DNA from: Candidatus Pantoea deserta
GTDB lineage: Bacteria; Pseudomonadota; Gammaproteobacteria; Enterobacterales; Enterobacteriaceae
DNA: 64,000 bases
Reading direction: 5' to 3'
NCBI RefSeq assembly: GCF_003813865.1
Contig: NZ_RMVG01000009.1
Location: 114,317 to 178,316 of the forward strand
Part shown: positions 7,419 to 16,883 of the stretch, piece by piece
Layout: every line of letters starts with the position of its first letter
How positions within the stretch are numbered: position 1 is the stretch's first letter
Notes under the pieces: model-generated
Seen by the model: only the letters and a program-made list of their open reading frames with translations
Told to the model about the DNA's origin: nothing
The model's database searches: none
Program-made: the position numbers and the translations under genes

Positions 7419-7541
7419 ATGATGAAAAGTAGCTCGAAAAAGAGACGGGAAATAGAAAAAATCAACCATTCTGAGCAATTAATCGCCATTCCTGTCTGGC
7501 AAACAGTTAGCTGTTATCGACCTGTCAAAACAAAATATTAA
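7419..7541 (+). CDS. Possible 40-aa small protein
   Basis: ATGATG start preceded by AAGGCAGAA. The product begins MMKSSSKKRREIEKINHSEQ and continues LIAIPVWQTVSCYRPVKTKY: a charged N-terminus and a more hydrophobic C-terminal half. It sits between divergent or consecutive promoters upstream of omptin. Not recognised; evidence is only the frame, the ribosome site and the coupling to the preceding 16-codon frame. Confidence 0.3.
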   Translation: MMKSSSKKRREIEKINHSEQLIAIPVWQTVSCYRPVKTKY

Positions 7542-7665
7542 TTAATTTTCCTGAACTCTCCTTGCCTGTTTTTTTACGATAAATTTACACTTGTTTCACG
7601 TTATCCTGGCTCTTAGTCTGTGCTCGCCATTCAGGGATCACTTAATTTTTATAGCAGGATATTTA

Positions 7666-8604
7666 ATGAAAAAGAGCACCCTTGCGGTAATGATGATGGC
7701 CGCATGTTCAGGAAGCGTTTTAGCTGAGTCTTCTCCTTACGCGCCTGATTTATCAGCCAGCAGCCTGAGCGTCTCCACCTCTGTGGGCATGCTGGGCGGA
7801 AAATCTAAAGAACTGGTTTACGATGCCAGCAGTGCGCGTAAAGTCAGCCAGCTGGACTGGAAAATTAAAAATGTCGCCATTCTGAAAGGCGACATTTCCT
7901 GGGATGCCTACTCCTTTTTGACGCTGAACGCGCGCGGCTGGACGTCGCTGGGTTCAGGCTCTGGTCATATGGATGACTACGACTGGCAGGATCCGCGTCA
8001 GTCCAGCTGGACCGATCACTCTTCGCATCCGAGCACCGATGTCAATTATGCCAACGAATACGATCTGAACGTGAAGGGCTGGTTCCTTCAGGACGACGAT
8101 TACAAAGTCGGAGCGGTGGCAGGCTATCAGGAAACGCGTTTTAGCTGGACCGCCTATGGCGGCTCATTCAACTACGATAATGGCAACGTGACTGGCAACT
8201 TCGCTGACCGCGAACGCGGCATCGGCTACAGCCAGCGCTTCTCCATGCCTTATATCGGTCTGGTAGGACAGTATCGCATTAATGATTTCGAATTTAATGC
8301 GCTGTTCAAATTCAGCGACTGGGTGCGTGCGCACGACAACGACGAACACTATATGCGCGATCTGACGTTCCGTGAGAAAACCTCTGACTCACGCTACTAC
8401 GGCGCCACGGTCGATGCAGGCTATTACCTGACGGAACACGCGAAAGTGTTTGCTGAGTTTGCCTGGAGCAAATACAGCGAAGGCAAGGGCGGCACTCAGG
8501 TGATTTATACGCCGACCGGCGAGTCCGCCTCTTATGGCGGAGACGCAGCGGGTATTTCCAACAAAAACTACACGGTGACCGCCGGTCTGCAATATCGCTT
8601 CTGA
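7666..8604 (+). CDS. Omptin-family outer-membrane protease
   Basis: 312-aa omptin (OmpT/PgtE/Pla family). ATG 7666 gives the signal peptide [20 protein letters not shown]; an upstream extension to 7591 has no ribosome site and would bury it. The catalytic residues are intact: D104 and D106 in MDDYDW (OmpT D83/D85) and D226-H228 in DNDEHY (OmpT D210/H212). The C-terminus ends in LQYRF, the outer-membrane assembly signal. It should be a 10-strand barrel cleaving peptides between basic residues at the cell surface, such as cationic antimicrobial peptides. Omptins need rough LPS for activity. Length matches the family. A terminator follows directly. Confidence 0.95.
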   Translation: MKKSTLAVMMMAACSGSVLAESSPYAPDLSASSLSVSTSVGMLGGKSKELVYDASSARKVSQLDWKIKNVAILKGDISWDAYSFLTLNARGWTSLGSGSGHMDDYDWQDPRQSSWTDHSSHPSTDVNYANEYDLNVKGWFLQDDDYKVGAVAGYQETRFSWTAYGGSFNYDNGNVTGNFADRERGIGYSQRFSMPYIGLVGQYRINDFEFNALFKFSDWVRAHDNDEHYMRDLTFREKTSDSRYYGATVDAGYYLTEHAKVFAEFAWSKYSEGKGGTQVIYTPTGESASYGGDAAGISNKNYTVTAGLQYRF

Positions 8605-8610
8605 TAAAAG

Positions 8611-8636
8611 AAAACCCGCCGATGGCGGGTTTTTTT
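8611..8636. terminator. Terminator after the omptin gene
   Basis: AAAACCCGCC-GAT-GGCGGGTTTTTTT, a compact GC stem with T-run, 6 bases after the omptin stop. The A-run on the other side lets it also serve the converging ProP-type gene. Confidence 0.9.
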
Positions 8637-8659
8637 ATGCAAGCAAGGCGGGCGACGGG

Positions 8660-10120
8660 TTACTGTGCCGCCTGCTGTTTATTACGCGAGCGTAGCTTTT
8701 TCACCAGTCGATGCGCTTCAGCCTCGCTGGCGACCGCAGGCGAGGAGCCGCGCAGCGGTTTGCGCGCAGACTCATGCAGCGTCAGAACGGTCAGCAAGCC
8801 AACCACGCCAGCCCCCATCAGGTAATAAGCCGGCATCATCAGGTTATGGGTGGTGTCCACCAGCCAGGCGGTAATTAACGGCGTGGTGCCGCCGAACAGA
8901 GAGACCGACAGGTTAAAGCCGATTGCCAGCGCGCTGTAGCGAATATCTGTGGTAAACAGGGCGGGCAGCGTGGCGGGCATGGTGCCGCTAAAGCAGGTGT
9001 GCAGAACGCCCAGCACGATCAGACCCGCAAACACCAGCCACATATTGCCTGAGGTGATCAGCATCATGCAGGGAATGGCCAGCAGGATCAGACCTACCGC
9101 GCCGCTGCCGATAACCGGGCGACGACCCAGACGATCCGCCCAGTGTCCCCAGAACAGCGTCAGCGGCATCATGACAAACATCACCACCATAATCAGCAGC
9201 AGGCTGCTCAGCTCGCCCATGCCGAGAATACCGGTAAGGTAGCTCGGCATATAAGACGTCAGCATATAGTTGGAAACGTTGAACAGCAGCACCAGCCCGA
9301 TACATTTCAGCATCGGTTTATGGTACTTCTTCAGCATCTGCACCACGGTGAGCGTCGGCTTGCTGTGCTCAAGCGCCTCCTGCTTTTCCATATGCTGCTG
9401 AAAGGCAGGGGTTTCTTCCAGTTTGAGTCGGACATAAAGTCCAAACAGGCCGAGCGGCGCGGCGATAAAGAACGGCACGCGCCAGCCCCAGTCCAGCATG
9501 GTTTGCTCTGGCAGAATCGAGGTCAGCGCTGTGACGAATCCTGCGCCCAGCAGATAGCCGCCGAGCGTGCCGAACTCCAGAAAGCTGCCCATAAAGCCGC
9601 GACGATTATCGGTGGAGTACTCGGCGATAAAGGTGGCCGCGCCGCCATATTCGCCGCCGGTAGAGAAGCCCTGTACCAGGCGCGCCACCAGCAGCAGTAT
9701 CGGCGCCAGAATGCCTATGCTGGCGTAAGAGGGGATCAGGCCGATACAGAAGGTGCCGATCGACATCATAATCATGGTCATCGCCAGCACTTTCTGGCGG
9801 CCGATGCGGTCGCCCAGCGGGCCAAATACCAGCCCGCCAATCGGGCGCACCAGGAAGGCGGCGGCAAAGGTGCCGAACGCTGCGATAAGCTGCGCGGTAT
9901 TGCTGGCGTTAGCGAAAAAAACTTTACCGATGGTCACGGCAAGATAGCTGTATACGCCGAAATCGAACCACTCCATGGCGTTACCCAGCGCGGCTGCGCC
10001 TACCGCCCGCTTCAGCATGTCGTTATCGACGATAGTAATATCGTCAACCGTTAGCTCTTTTTGTTTTTTCTGCCAGAAATGTTTTCTGGGTTTCTCTGTC
10101 GATGGATTCCCGGTGCTCAT
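8660..10120 (-). CDS. ProP-type MFS transporter (osmolyte/H+ symporter)
   Basis: 486-aa member of the metabolite:H+ symporter family, closely resembling ProP: GNAMEWFDFGVY near residue 45, the loop 2-3 motif GDRIGRQK, the segment GEYGGAATFIAEYS, and LEETPAFQQH before the central loop. Twelve membrane segments are expected. ProP imports proline, betaine and related osmoprotectants with protons. Unlike E. coli ProP, the C-terminus stops after LRSRNKQQAAQ and lacks the long coiled coil that sets the osmotic activation threshold, so osmosensing may differ or the substrate may be another carboxylate or betaine. A 12-bp inverted repeat lies in its leader. Confidence 0.85.
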   Translation of the reverse strand: MSTGNPSTEKPRKHFWQKKQKELTVDDITIVDNDMLKRAVGAAALGNAMEWFDFGVYSYLAVTIGKVFFANASNTAQLIAAFGTFAAAFLVRPIGGLVFGPLGDRIGRQKVLAMTMIMMSIGTFCIGLIPSYASIGILAPILLLVARLVQGFSTGGEYGGAATFIAEYSTDNRRGFMGSFLEFGTLGGYLLGAGFVTALTSILPEQTMLDWGWRVPFFIAAPLGLFGLYVRLKLEETPAFQQHMEKQEALEHSKPTLTVVQMLKKYHKPMLKCIGLVLLFNVSNYMLTSYMPSYLTGILGMGELSSLLLIMVVMFVMMPLTLFWGHWADRLGRRPVIGSGAVGLILLAIPCMMLITSGNMWLVFAGLIVLGVLHTCFSGTMPATLPALFTTDIRYSALAIGFNLSVSLFGGTTPLITAWLVDTTHNLMMPAYYLMGAGVVGLLTVLTLHESARKPLRGSSPAVASEAEAHRLVKKLRSRNKQQAAQ

Positions 10121-10651
10121 ATTATCCTCATCAAAATAATGAGGCTCTTATAGCTTTCGTCGCCGAACGACAAACCAAGGGAAAGAAAGCTATAAGCAGC
10201 CTGTCAATTAATTTACGGCAGCGTGTTTACAACAATTTACCTTACTATAAAAACGGCTACGTTTACAAATTAGCAGATTTTTAGACTGTTGCCGGAGGTT
10301 AACAGCGCGATTGATAGCAAGGCGGTGGCGCTTTCAAAGATTATCACTCTGCATCAGAGCGTTATCGCCGAATACAAAACAGCGAGCCTGCCGCTATTTT
10401 GTCATCGAGCCACAGGCTCTCCGAAAATAATGAAATACCCGGACTCAGTTTGTGGGTAAATTTAACCAACATCGTCTCAGGGCGTTTAGCTGATGATAGC
10501 CACATAATAATTGCGCCTTTATGTCAGCCCGCGTCATTAAATCATCACGCATAAAATGCCGCGTTATTGCTGACGCCAGCTAACATTCAGGGATGAGATC
10601 ACCACTGAATCTGTCGCTGCCCAGGCATGCGGCTATGCTGGAGGAAAATCT
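10121..10651. other. 531-bp divergent intergenic region
   Basis: Separates the leftward ProP-type gene from the rightward SDR gene. Apart from the inverted repeat at 10147-10196, nothing gene-like is seen. The short frame at 10102-10284 begins inside the transporter gene and has no ribosome site. Confidence 0.5.
10147..10196 (-). promoter_or_regulatory. 12-bp inverted repeat in the leader of the ProP-type gene
   Basis: Arms CTTATAGCTTTC (10147-10158) and GAAAGCTATAAG (10185-10196) match perfectly around a 26-base loop, 26 bases before the start codon on the minus strand. It could fold in the mRNA leader or be a two-part operator. No known family motif was recognised. Confidence 0.5.
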
Positions 10652-11392
10652 ATGGCCCGATTTAGCGACAAACGCATTCTTATCACCGGAGGCACCAGCG
10701 GGATGGGGCTGGCAGGGGCCCAGCGTATTCAGGCGGAGGGCGGTCGCGTCGCGGTAACGGGACGTAATGCCAGTCGCCTGCAATATGCCAACAGCGTGCT
10801 GCACGACAACGCGCTGGTATTACGCAATGACGCCTCGCTGGAGGCAGACATCGATGCGCTGGGCGAGGCGATTGAAAGGTGGGGCAAGCTGGACGGCCTG
10901 TGGCTGAACGCAGGCTACGCCGAGCTGGGCGAAATTGAGTCAGTCACGGCGGAGGCGTTTAACGCGATGATGAACGCCAACGTGCGCGGGCCGATGCTAC
11001 AGATGGCGCGCCTGTCGTCTTTACTGAATCCAGGCGCGTCGGTTGTGGTGACCTCTTCCTCATCAACCTACGAGGGGGCGGCGACCACCAGCCTGTATGC
11101 CGCCACCAAAGGCGCGCTGGTGGCGATGGCGCGCAGCTGGGCTTCGGCGCTGGCGCCGCGCGGCATTCGGGTGAATGTGGTGATTCCTGGGCCGATTGAG
11201 ACTCACTTTCGCGATTTTCTGCCGGAAACCGCGCGGCAGCAGTTTGAAGATTTTATCGTTAGTCAGGTTCCGCTGAAACGCGCGGGCAAAGCGGAAGAGG
11301 CGGCGGCGGTCGCGCTGTTTCTGCTCTCCAGCGACGCCTCCTATGTTACCGGCAGCCAGTATGCTGTGGATGGGGGACTGGTGCGTTACTAA
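10652..11392 (+). CDS. Short-chain dehydrogenase/reductase (SDR)
   Basis: 246-aa classical SDR. Cofactor motif TGGTSGMGLA is near residues 12-21, and R37-like residues after the second strand suggest NADP preference. NAG is present as LNAGYAE. The catalytic triad is the serine in the VVTSSSST strand and YAATK around residues 149-153. The C-terminus has the usual VTGSQYAVDGG. GGAGGAAAA precedes the ATG. The substrate is unknown; such stand-alone SDRs act on quinones, sugars or alcohols. It ends at a terminator shared with the converging glutamate dehydrogenase gene. Confidence 0.9.
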   Translation: MARFSDKRILITGGTSGMGLAGAQRIQAEGGRVAVTGRNASRLQYANSVLHDNALVLRNDASLEADIDALGEAIERWGKLDGLWLNAGYAELGEIESVTAEAFNAMMNANVRGPMLQMARLSSLLNPGASVVVTSSSSTYEGAATTSLYAATKGALVAMARSWASALAPRGIRVNVVIPGPIETHFRDFLPETARQQFEDFIVSQVPLKRAGKAEEAAAVALFLLSSDASYVTGSQYAVDGGLVRY

Positions 11393-11395
11393 AAG

Positions 11396-11418
11396 ACGGG
11401 CAGCCTGCGCTGCCCGCT
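11396..11418. terminator. Bidirectional terminator between SDR and gdh
   Basis: Stem GGGCAG-CCTGCG-CTGCCC lies between two converging genes that end 30 bases apart. The T-rich run (TCTTTT) is better on the minus strand, so it mainly serves the glutamate dehydrogenase gene. Confidence 0.65.
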
Positions 11419-11422
11419 ATCT

Positions 11423-12697
11423 TTAGCCCGGATAGATGCCGCGCTCTTTACGCGCCATCAGAATACGCTCACAGGCCACGATATAGGCCGCGGTACGCAA
11501 CGAGCACGCTTTCTCTTTAGCCTTATTCCAGACGTGCACCATCGCATCGGTCATAATCTTATCCATCCGCGCGTTGATCTCCTCTTCGCTCCAGAAGTAG
11601 CTGGCCATATCCTGCACCCATTCGAAGTAGCTCACGGTAACGCCGCCTGCGTTGCAGATAACGTCCGGCACCACGATGATGCCGCGTTCGGCCAGCACAT
11701 CATCCGCTTCCGGATAGGTCGGGCCGTTTGCGCCCTCCAGCACCAGTTTGCAGCTAAGCATCGCGGCGCGAGCCTGAGTGATCTGTCCTTCCAGCGCCGC
11801 CGGGATCAGAATGTCCATCTGGGTCTGCCAGAAGGCGTCATCATCGACCTTTTGCGCGCCTGGGAAACCGAGGATCTGTTTATTCTCCTGCTGCCAGCGC
11901 GTCAGCTCGGCCATATCAATACCGTCGGAATTAACCAGCGTCGCGGTGTGATCCTGAATCGCGACCACGAGCGCGCCCGCTTCGCTAAACAGTCGCGCCG
12001 CCTCGCTGCCCACGTTACCGAATCCCTGTACCGCTACGCGCGCGCCTTCGACCGGAATGCCGGCACGGCGCGCCACTTCGCGACCGGTAATAAACACGCC
12101 GCGGCCGGTGGCCTTTTCGCGCCCCAGCGAGCCGCCCAGATGCACCGGTTTGCCGGTGACCACGCCGGTAACGGTGGTGCCGTGATTCATGGAGTAGGTG
12201 TCCATCATCCACGCCATCACTTTGCTGTTGGTGCCCACGTCCGGCGCGGGGATGTCTTTTTGCGGCCCGATGATAATGCCGATTTCGCTGGTGTAGCGGC
12301 GCGTCAGGCGCTCCAGCTCGCCTTCCGACAAGGCGAAAGGATCGCAACGAATGCCGCCTTTCGCGCCGCCGTAGGGCAGATTGACGGCGGCGCACTTGAT
12401 GGTCATCCAGGCGGAAAGCGCCATCACTTCGTTTAGATCGACATTAGGATGGTAGCGCACCCCGCCTTTACCCGGCCCGCGCGACAGATTGTGCTGAACG
12501 CGGTAGCCTTCAAAGTGGCGAATAGAGCCGTCATCCATTTGCAGGGGAATATCGACAATCAGCGCGCGTTTCGGATGGCGCAACGTATCGATCCAACGCG
12601 CCAGCTCGCCCAGATAGGGAGCCACGCGGTCGATTTGTTGAAGGTAGGTAGACCAGGCGGATGTACTGTTTTCAGACGCGTAGGATAGCTTTTCCAT
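11423..12697 (-). CDS. NAD-type glutamate dehydrogenase (Glu/Leu/Phe/Val family)
   Basis: 424-aa hexameric-type dehydrogenase interconverting glutamate and 2-oxoglutarate plus ammonia. Substrate-binding KGGVRYHP and the catalytic lysine motif PYGGAKGG lie near residues 85-120. The dinucleotide fold follows with [10 protein letters not shown] around 220-230. The protein resembles the short Bacillus-type RocG/GudB and archaeal enzymes rather than the 447-aa NADP-dependent GdhA of E. coli, suggesting NAD-linked catabolic use. A direct repeat TGGTGCA, spaced 10 bases, lies about 140 bases upstream of the start. It is monocistronic and terminates at a shared hairpin. Confidence 0.9.
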   Translation of the reverse strand: MEKLSYASENSTSAWSTYLQQIDRVAPYLGELARWIDTLRHPKRALIVDIPLQMDDGSIRHFEGYRVQHNLSRGPGKGGVRYHPNVDLNEVMALSAWMTIKCAAVNLPYGGAKGGIRCDPFALSEGELERLTRRYTSEIGIIIGPQKDIPAPDVGTNSKVMAWMMDTYSMNHGTTVTGVVTGKPVHLGGSLGREKATGRGVFITGREVARRAGIPVEGARVAVQGFGNVGSEAARLFSEAGALVVAIQDHTATLVNSDGIDMAELTRWQQENKQILGFPGAQKVDDDAFWQTQMDILIPAALEGQITQARAAMLSCKLVLEGANGPTYPEADDVLAERGIIVVPDVICNAGGVTVSYFEWVQDMASYFWSEEEINARMDKIMTDAMVHVWNKAKEKACSLRTAAYIVACERILMARKERGIYPG

Positions 12698-13073
12698 AAA
12701 GACCTTTCTTTTTTAAAGTCGTTTATTATGAGTTGCCGTGGATACAGAGCGGATATGACCGCACCCGGTTAATTTACCACTTACAGGAGAAAGATAATTT
12801 TTCTTACGCGGCTAAAAAAAACACTTTTGCCACATTTTGGTGCAGCCTGGTGCATAAATAATGCGGCTGAAGACGATTACACTGAATAAAGATGTGAGGA
12901 TGTTGCATGATTGTTGCATAGACAGGTTTTTAAACGTCTTTTCAGTTCCTTGAGATACCTCATAAATTGCACAAATGGCGCGCCTGCGTATTGACTTTAC
13001 CACCCAAAATTATCTGCATGAGCACAGCTAATGGGTGGATTACTTTTTGTAATGCCAGAGCCGGACGGGTGGC
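12698..13073. other. 376-bp intergenic region upstream of gdh
   Basis: Holds the glutamate dehydrogenase promoter. TGGTGCA is directly repeated at 12838-12844 and 12848-12854, one helical turn apart, a possible activator or repressor site. The 63-codon minus-strand frame at 12812-13003 has no family features. Confidence 0.45.
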
Positions 13074-13451
13074 TTAAAGCGCTAATATAGCCTCAATTTC
13101 AATTTTCAGATCGGGGGAAAAAAGCCCGCTGACCTGCACTAAAGCGCTGGCTGGCAGCGCGTCGCCCTAATAGCGAAACAGCACGGCGCGCAGCGCGTCA
13201 ATGTCATCGAATGAGGTAATAAAAATCGTCACTTTTATCAGCGCGCCGAGCGTCGTGTTTTCCGCTTCGGCGATGAGCTGGATTTGCTGAAAAATCACTT
13301 CCGCCTGCTCGGTGATCGTCCCTTTTTGTGCTGCGCTGCCAAAAGCGGTAAGACCGGAAATATACAGGGTAGTGTTGTGTCTGACGGCGTGAACATAGGG
13401 CGCGGTCACTTCACCTAATACGGGATAATTAATTCTTTCTAATGCTGACAC
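13074..13451 (-). pseudogene. RidA/YjgF-family gene with in-frame amber codon
   Basis: The frame starts at GTG 13451 after AAGGAG and reads as a normal RidA-family protein for 94 codons, to ALRAVLFRY. It then meets TAG at 13167-13169 and continues in the same frame through GDALPASALVQVSGLFSPD and LKIEIEAILAL to TAA at 13074. Without the amber the product is 125 aa, the family's usual size, and the stop falls where a Trp codon (TGG to TAG) would fit. RidA proteins are trimeric enamine/imine deaminases whose C-terminal third completes the active site, so the truncated product should be inactive. A sequencing error or suppression are the alternatives. Confidence 0.8.
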
Positions 13452-13712
13452 AGGCGACTCCTTAGCAGTGAAAATCGAATCGTGCTGACGGTTATCTTAT
13501 TTCTAACCAATGTCAGCGTGCGGAAAGGATAATTGCTTTAGGGTTTATCTTCATTGTATGCCGATCATTGACCGTTCTGATTGCGCCATAACAGATTGCC
13601 GCTACTCCTGGTTAAAACTTTCGTTATATAATTGAAAACACAACGATAGTGGTTTCCTTTTATCACCATTTCCATGCGTTAATATCACCTGTAAAAATGG
13701 CCATAATTAAAA

Positions 13713-15842
13713 ATGAAATTCCCTTCCCGCGCGTTCGCTGAAATCTGTGTGTTGAACCTCTTTCTCTGTTCCACTTGTCAGGCTCAGGGCGCACAAGCCG
13801 ATAACGATAGTATGCTGGTTGTTTCTGCTGCACCGACATCAGCCCCTTCTCATGAAGATGCGACGCAAAAAAGCGCCATGCTGGGCAACGCAGGCAACCA
13901 AAGGGTGCGCAACACCCCTTTTGCGCTTCAGTCGCTTTCCCGTGAAATGATGAAGCAGCAGCAGCTGAAAAGCGTCAGCGACCTTTATCGCTATATGCCC
14001 TCCGTGCAGGGCGACGGCGCGCGACCGCAAACGCGCGGTATGCAGGGAAGCGTAGTGCAGAATACGATGATTGACGGCCTGAACGTCGTCTCTACCACCG
14101 ATTACGCCGCCGAGCAGTTTGACCATATTGAAGTGCTGAATGGACTGGCGGGTTCGCTGTATGGCCCAGCCAATCCGGCTGGGTTGTTCAACTTTGTGGC
14201 AAAGCGTGGCGCCGATCTGCCGCAGCATCGCCTGACGGTGGGAGGGGGGAGCGGCGGCAACCACAAGCTGGCTGGAGACTTCAGCGGACCGCTGGATCAG
14301 AACGATCGTCTGCGCTATCGCCTGAATCTGCTGGACGATGAGGGCGGCGGCTACGTCAGCGGCAGTAAAGTGCGTCGCCAGCTGGTTAGCCTGGCGCTGG
14401 ATGCCAACCTCAGCGACCGCACCGTGCTGGAGACGAATGTCAGCGCCTACCATTACTATGATAAAGGTTTGCCGGGTAAATTCGCCCTGGGGAGCGGATT
14501 AACCTTTCCGGCCGCGCCCGACCCCAAAAAAGCCGGACTGGGACAAAATTACGCGGGCGATAACAACCATACTCTTATCGCTGCGGCGCGCCTGAAACAC
14601 GATTTCGACGGCAACTGGCAGGGTGAAATCGGCGTACTGCGCCAGATCGCCGATCGCGAGTCAACCGGCGTGACCAATACCTTTACCGATAATACCGGTC
14701 ATTACACCACCACAACCTCATCCTCAACGGCCAGCCGCTTCACGATCAATAGTTATATGGCGAACCTTAACGGCGAAGTGGACACTGGCTGGCTACATCA
14801 CCAGATTGCCGTGGGCGTGCGCGGTTTTGTGTGGAAAAACTGGAACCCGGTTTCTGGCGGCACCTCAACGCTGGGCAGCGCCTCGCTGGATCGGCCGGCG
14901 CGCTTTAATCCGCCTGACTATCCCGACTTTACCGACCGGTATCACTCTGCCACAGCCACCCAGCACGCCTTCCTGCTGAGTGATAATTTGCAATTTTCGC
15001 CGCAGTGGAGCCTGCTGCTGGCGGGGAGTGAAAGCCAGCTCAGTTCCGCCAACTACGCTAAAACCGGCGCGCGCAGCAGCGAGTCGTCTGACAGCGGCTT
15101 CTCCGGCTCTGCCAGCCTGCTTTATAAGCCGGTCGATCCTCTGACGCTGTATCTGACCTGGGCAGATAGCCTGCAACAGGGCGACACCGCGCCCGCAGGC
15201 GCGAATAATGCAGGAAATATTCTTGCGCCTTACCGCAGCAGGCAGGTCGAATTCGGCGCCAAACTGGCGATTCACCGGCTGCTGTTGACGGCGGCGTTAT
15301 TTGAGATCAAGCGTCCCTTTGCCTATACCCTCGACGGCGGCGATTACGCGGTGGATGGCCAGCAGCGTAACCGGGGGCTGGAACTGATGGCGGACGGCGA
15401 TGTGACCGACGCCGTTCATGTCTATGGCGGTATGACCTGGCTCGATCCGCGCCTGTTCGATACGGCCAGCAGCGCGACACAGGGCAAGCAGGTCGTTGGG
15501 CTGCCGCGCTATACCGCCAGTCTGTTCGCCGCCTGGGACCTGCCCTGGATTACCGGAACGGAACTTCATAGCGGCGCACGCTACGTCGCGGCGCGCGCAA
15601 CAGATAATGCCAATAACGGCTGGGTCAGCGGCTATACCACGCTGGATGCGGGCGCGGCCTGGAAAACCCGCCTGATGAAAACCGATACGACCTTTCGCCT
15701 GGACGTCACCAACCTCACCAATCGCCACTACTGGACCAATATCGTACCGGGCGGATTGAATGGCTATAGCGGAGCGGGCCTTGCCAGCGCCTCGATTGGC
15801 GCGCCGCGTCAGGTTCAGCTCTCAATGCAGCTTGATTTTTAA
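13713..15842 (+). CDS. TonB-dependent outer-membrane receptor (siderophore type)
   Basis: 709-aa receptor. An N-terminal signal peptide ends near CQAQGAQA. The TonB box region is likely DSMLVVSA. The plug follows with TPFALQSLSREMM, the TRGMQGS segment and LYGPANPAGLFNFVAKR (about 150-170). The rest is a 22-strand barrel ending in QVQLSMQLDF with terminal Phe. It is of the FhuA/FpvA siderophore-receptor class. A periplasmic binding protein gene follows 12 bases after its stop, so the two probably handle the same iron or metal chelate. No convincing Fur box was seen, and the ribosome site is poor. Confidence 0.92.
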   Translation: MKFPSRAFAEICVLNLFLCSTCQAQGAQADNDSMLVVSAAPTSAPSHEDATQKSAMLGNAGNQRVRNTPFALQSLSREMMKQQQLKSVSDLYRYMPSVQGDGARPQTRGMQGSVVQNTMIDGLNVVSTTDYAAEQFDHIEVLNGLAGSLYGPANPAGLFNFVAKRGADLPQHRLTVGGGSGGNHKLAGDFSGPLDQNDRLRYRLNLLDDEGGGYVSGSKVRRQLVSLALDANLSDRTVLETNVSAYHYYDKGLPGKFALGSGLTFPAAPDPKKAGLGQNYAGDNNHTLIAAARLKHDFDGNWQGEIGVLRQIADRESTGVTNTFTDNTGHYTTTTSSSTASRFTINSYMANLNGEVDTGWLHHQIAVGVRGFVWKNWNPVSGGTSTLGSASLDRPARFNPPDYPDFTDRYHSATATQHAFLLSDNLQFSPQWSLLLAGSESQLSSANYAKTGARSSESSDSGFSGSASLLYKPVDPLTLYLTWADSLQQGDTAPAGANNAGNILAPYRSRQVEFGAKLAIHRLLLTAALFEIKRPFAYTLDGGDYAVDGQQRNRGLELMADGDVTDAVHVYGGMTWLDPRLFDTASSATQGKQVVGLPRYTASLFAAWDLPWITGTELHSGARYVAARATDNANNGWVSGYTTLDAGAAWKTRLMKTDTTFRLDVTNLTNRHYWTNIVPGGLNGYSGAGLASASIGAPRQVQLSMQLDF

Positions 15843-15854
15843 GGAGCCGACAGC

Positions 15855-16883
15855 ATGAAAAAAGTGTGGCAGGCCAGCCTGTGGCTGGCGCTGAGCATAG
15901 CAGGGATGGCAGCCTCGGCGGCCACCTTAACGGATGATTCAGGTCAGCGCGTGGCGTTGCCTCATCCGGCGCGGCGCATTGCCGATGCCTGGTATGCCCA
16001 TCACTCTCTGTTAATGACGCTGGGCGCGGGCGATTTAATTGTCGCGACGGTCAACCATCCCCAAAGCCAGCCCTGGATGTTTACCGTGCAGCCATCGCTG
16101 AATCAGGCGCTTCAGGCGCGCGGCAAAACCTTTTCCAGCGAGGCGCTGGTGGCGCGGCAGGTTGATGCGGTATTTGTCCCTGCGCAGGATCCTGACGCGA
16201 TGAGCTATCGTCAGGCGGGACTACCCACGCTGAGTATGCAGTTTGACGATGTTGAATCAATGAAGCGTTCGCTACTGACTACGGCCGCCGTGGTCGGCAC
16301 GGCGGAAGCAAGGCGTCGGGCGCTGGCGTACAACCACTATCTGGATGCGCAGATTGCGACGATCGGCGCGAAGACCGCGTTGCTGACTGACAGCGAACGG
16401 CCGCGCGTGCTGCATATACAGTCATTGCACCCCCTGAAAATCGACGGCAGCCAGACGCTAATCGATAGCTGGATCAGGCTTGCCGGAGGAAGAAACGCGG
16501 CGGCACAGGTAACAGGTAATATGAAAGAGGTGTCGCCCGAACAAGTTATTGCCTGGGATCCCGACGTTATCATTATCGGCGCGGGCGCAGGCAGGCTGGA
16601 AGATTCCAGTTATGCGGCGCTGTTCAGCGTAACGAAAGCCGTGAAGCAGCACCGCGTCTGGCAAAATCCATCCGGCGTTTTTCCCTGGGATCGCTATGGT
16701 ACGGAATTCGCGTTGCAAATTCAGTGGGCGGCACAGCAGCTGCATCCGCAGCTATTTGCTCAGTCAGATATTATCGCCGCCACCAGAGACTTTTATCAGC
16801 GCTTTTATCACTACCCGCTGCGCGTCGATGAGGCGAAAAGGATTCTGGCCGCTTTGCCGCCCCTGAGCGACAGAGATGACTAA
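15855..16883 (+). CDS. Iron-chelate ABC transporter, periplasmic binding protein
   Basis: 342-aa class III (FecB/BtuF-like) binding protein. The signal peptide MKKVWQASLWLALSIAGMAASA is followed by TLTDDSGQRVALPHPARRI, the classic start of this fold. Later family landmarks include the long linking helix near 140-165 and PEQVIAWDPDVIII near 225-240. It follows the TonB receptor directly with ribosome site AAGGAGC. A matching permease and ATPase are absent downstream, so it must use a transporter encoded elsewhere. The sequence LPPLSDRDD at the C-terminus adds a short charged tail. Metal or cofactor specificity cannot be told. Confidence 0.88.
   Translation: MKKVWQASLWLALSIAGMAASAATLTDDSGQRVALPHPARRIADAWYAHHSLLMTLGAGDLIVATVNHPQSQPWMFTVQPSLNQALQARGKTFSSEALVARQVDAVFVPAQDPDAMSYRQAGLPTLSMQFDDVESMKRSLLTTAAVVGTAEARRRALAYNHYLDAQIATIGAKTALLTDSERPRVLHIQSLHPLKIDGSQTLIDSWIRLAGGRNAAAQVTGNMKEVSPEQVIAWDPDVIIIGAGAGRLEDSSYAALFSVTKAVKQHRVWQNPSGVFPWDRYGTEFALQIQWAAQQLHPQLFAQSDIIAATRDFYQRFYHYPLRVDEAKRILAALPPLSDRDD

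Larger units (their letters stand above)
7212..7665. other. Intergenic region before the omptin gene, with two small ORFs
   Basis: 454 bp, more AT-rich than the flanks. It must hold the leftward amidohydrolase promoter and the rightward omptin promoter. It also contains two short frames with purine-rich ribosome sites (7361-7411 and 7419-7541). No PhoP box of the kind that controls PgtE/Pla could be matched by eye. Confidence 0.5.

Noticed and set aside
7560..7665. PhoP box in front of the omptin gene
   Set aside because: GTTT-like words occur but not as two direct repeats with the required spacing.
10102..10284. 60-codon plus-strand frame overlapping the ProP-type gene start
   Set aside because: Antisense to the transporter N-terminus and through the inverted repeat; no ribosome site.
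12812..13003. 63-codon minus-strand frame upstream of gdh
   Set aside because: Lies in the promoter region, no ribosome site and no recognisable family.
13560..13712. Fur box upstream of the TonB receptor
   Set aside because: No 19-bp match better than chance could be found by eye.
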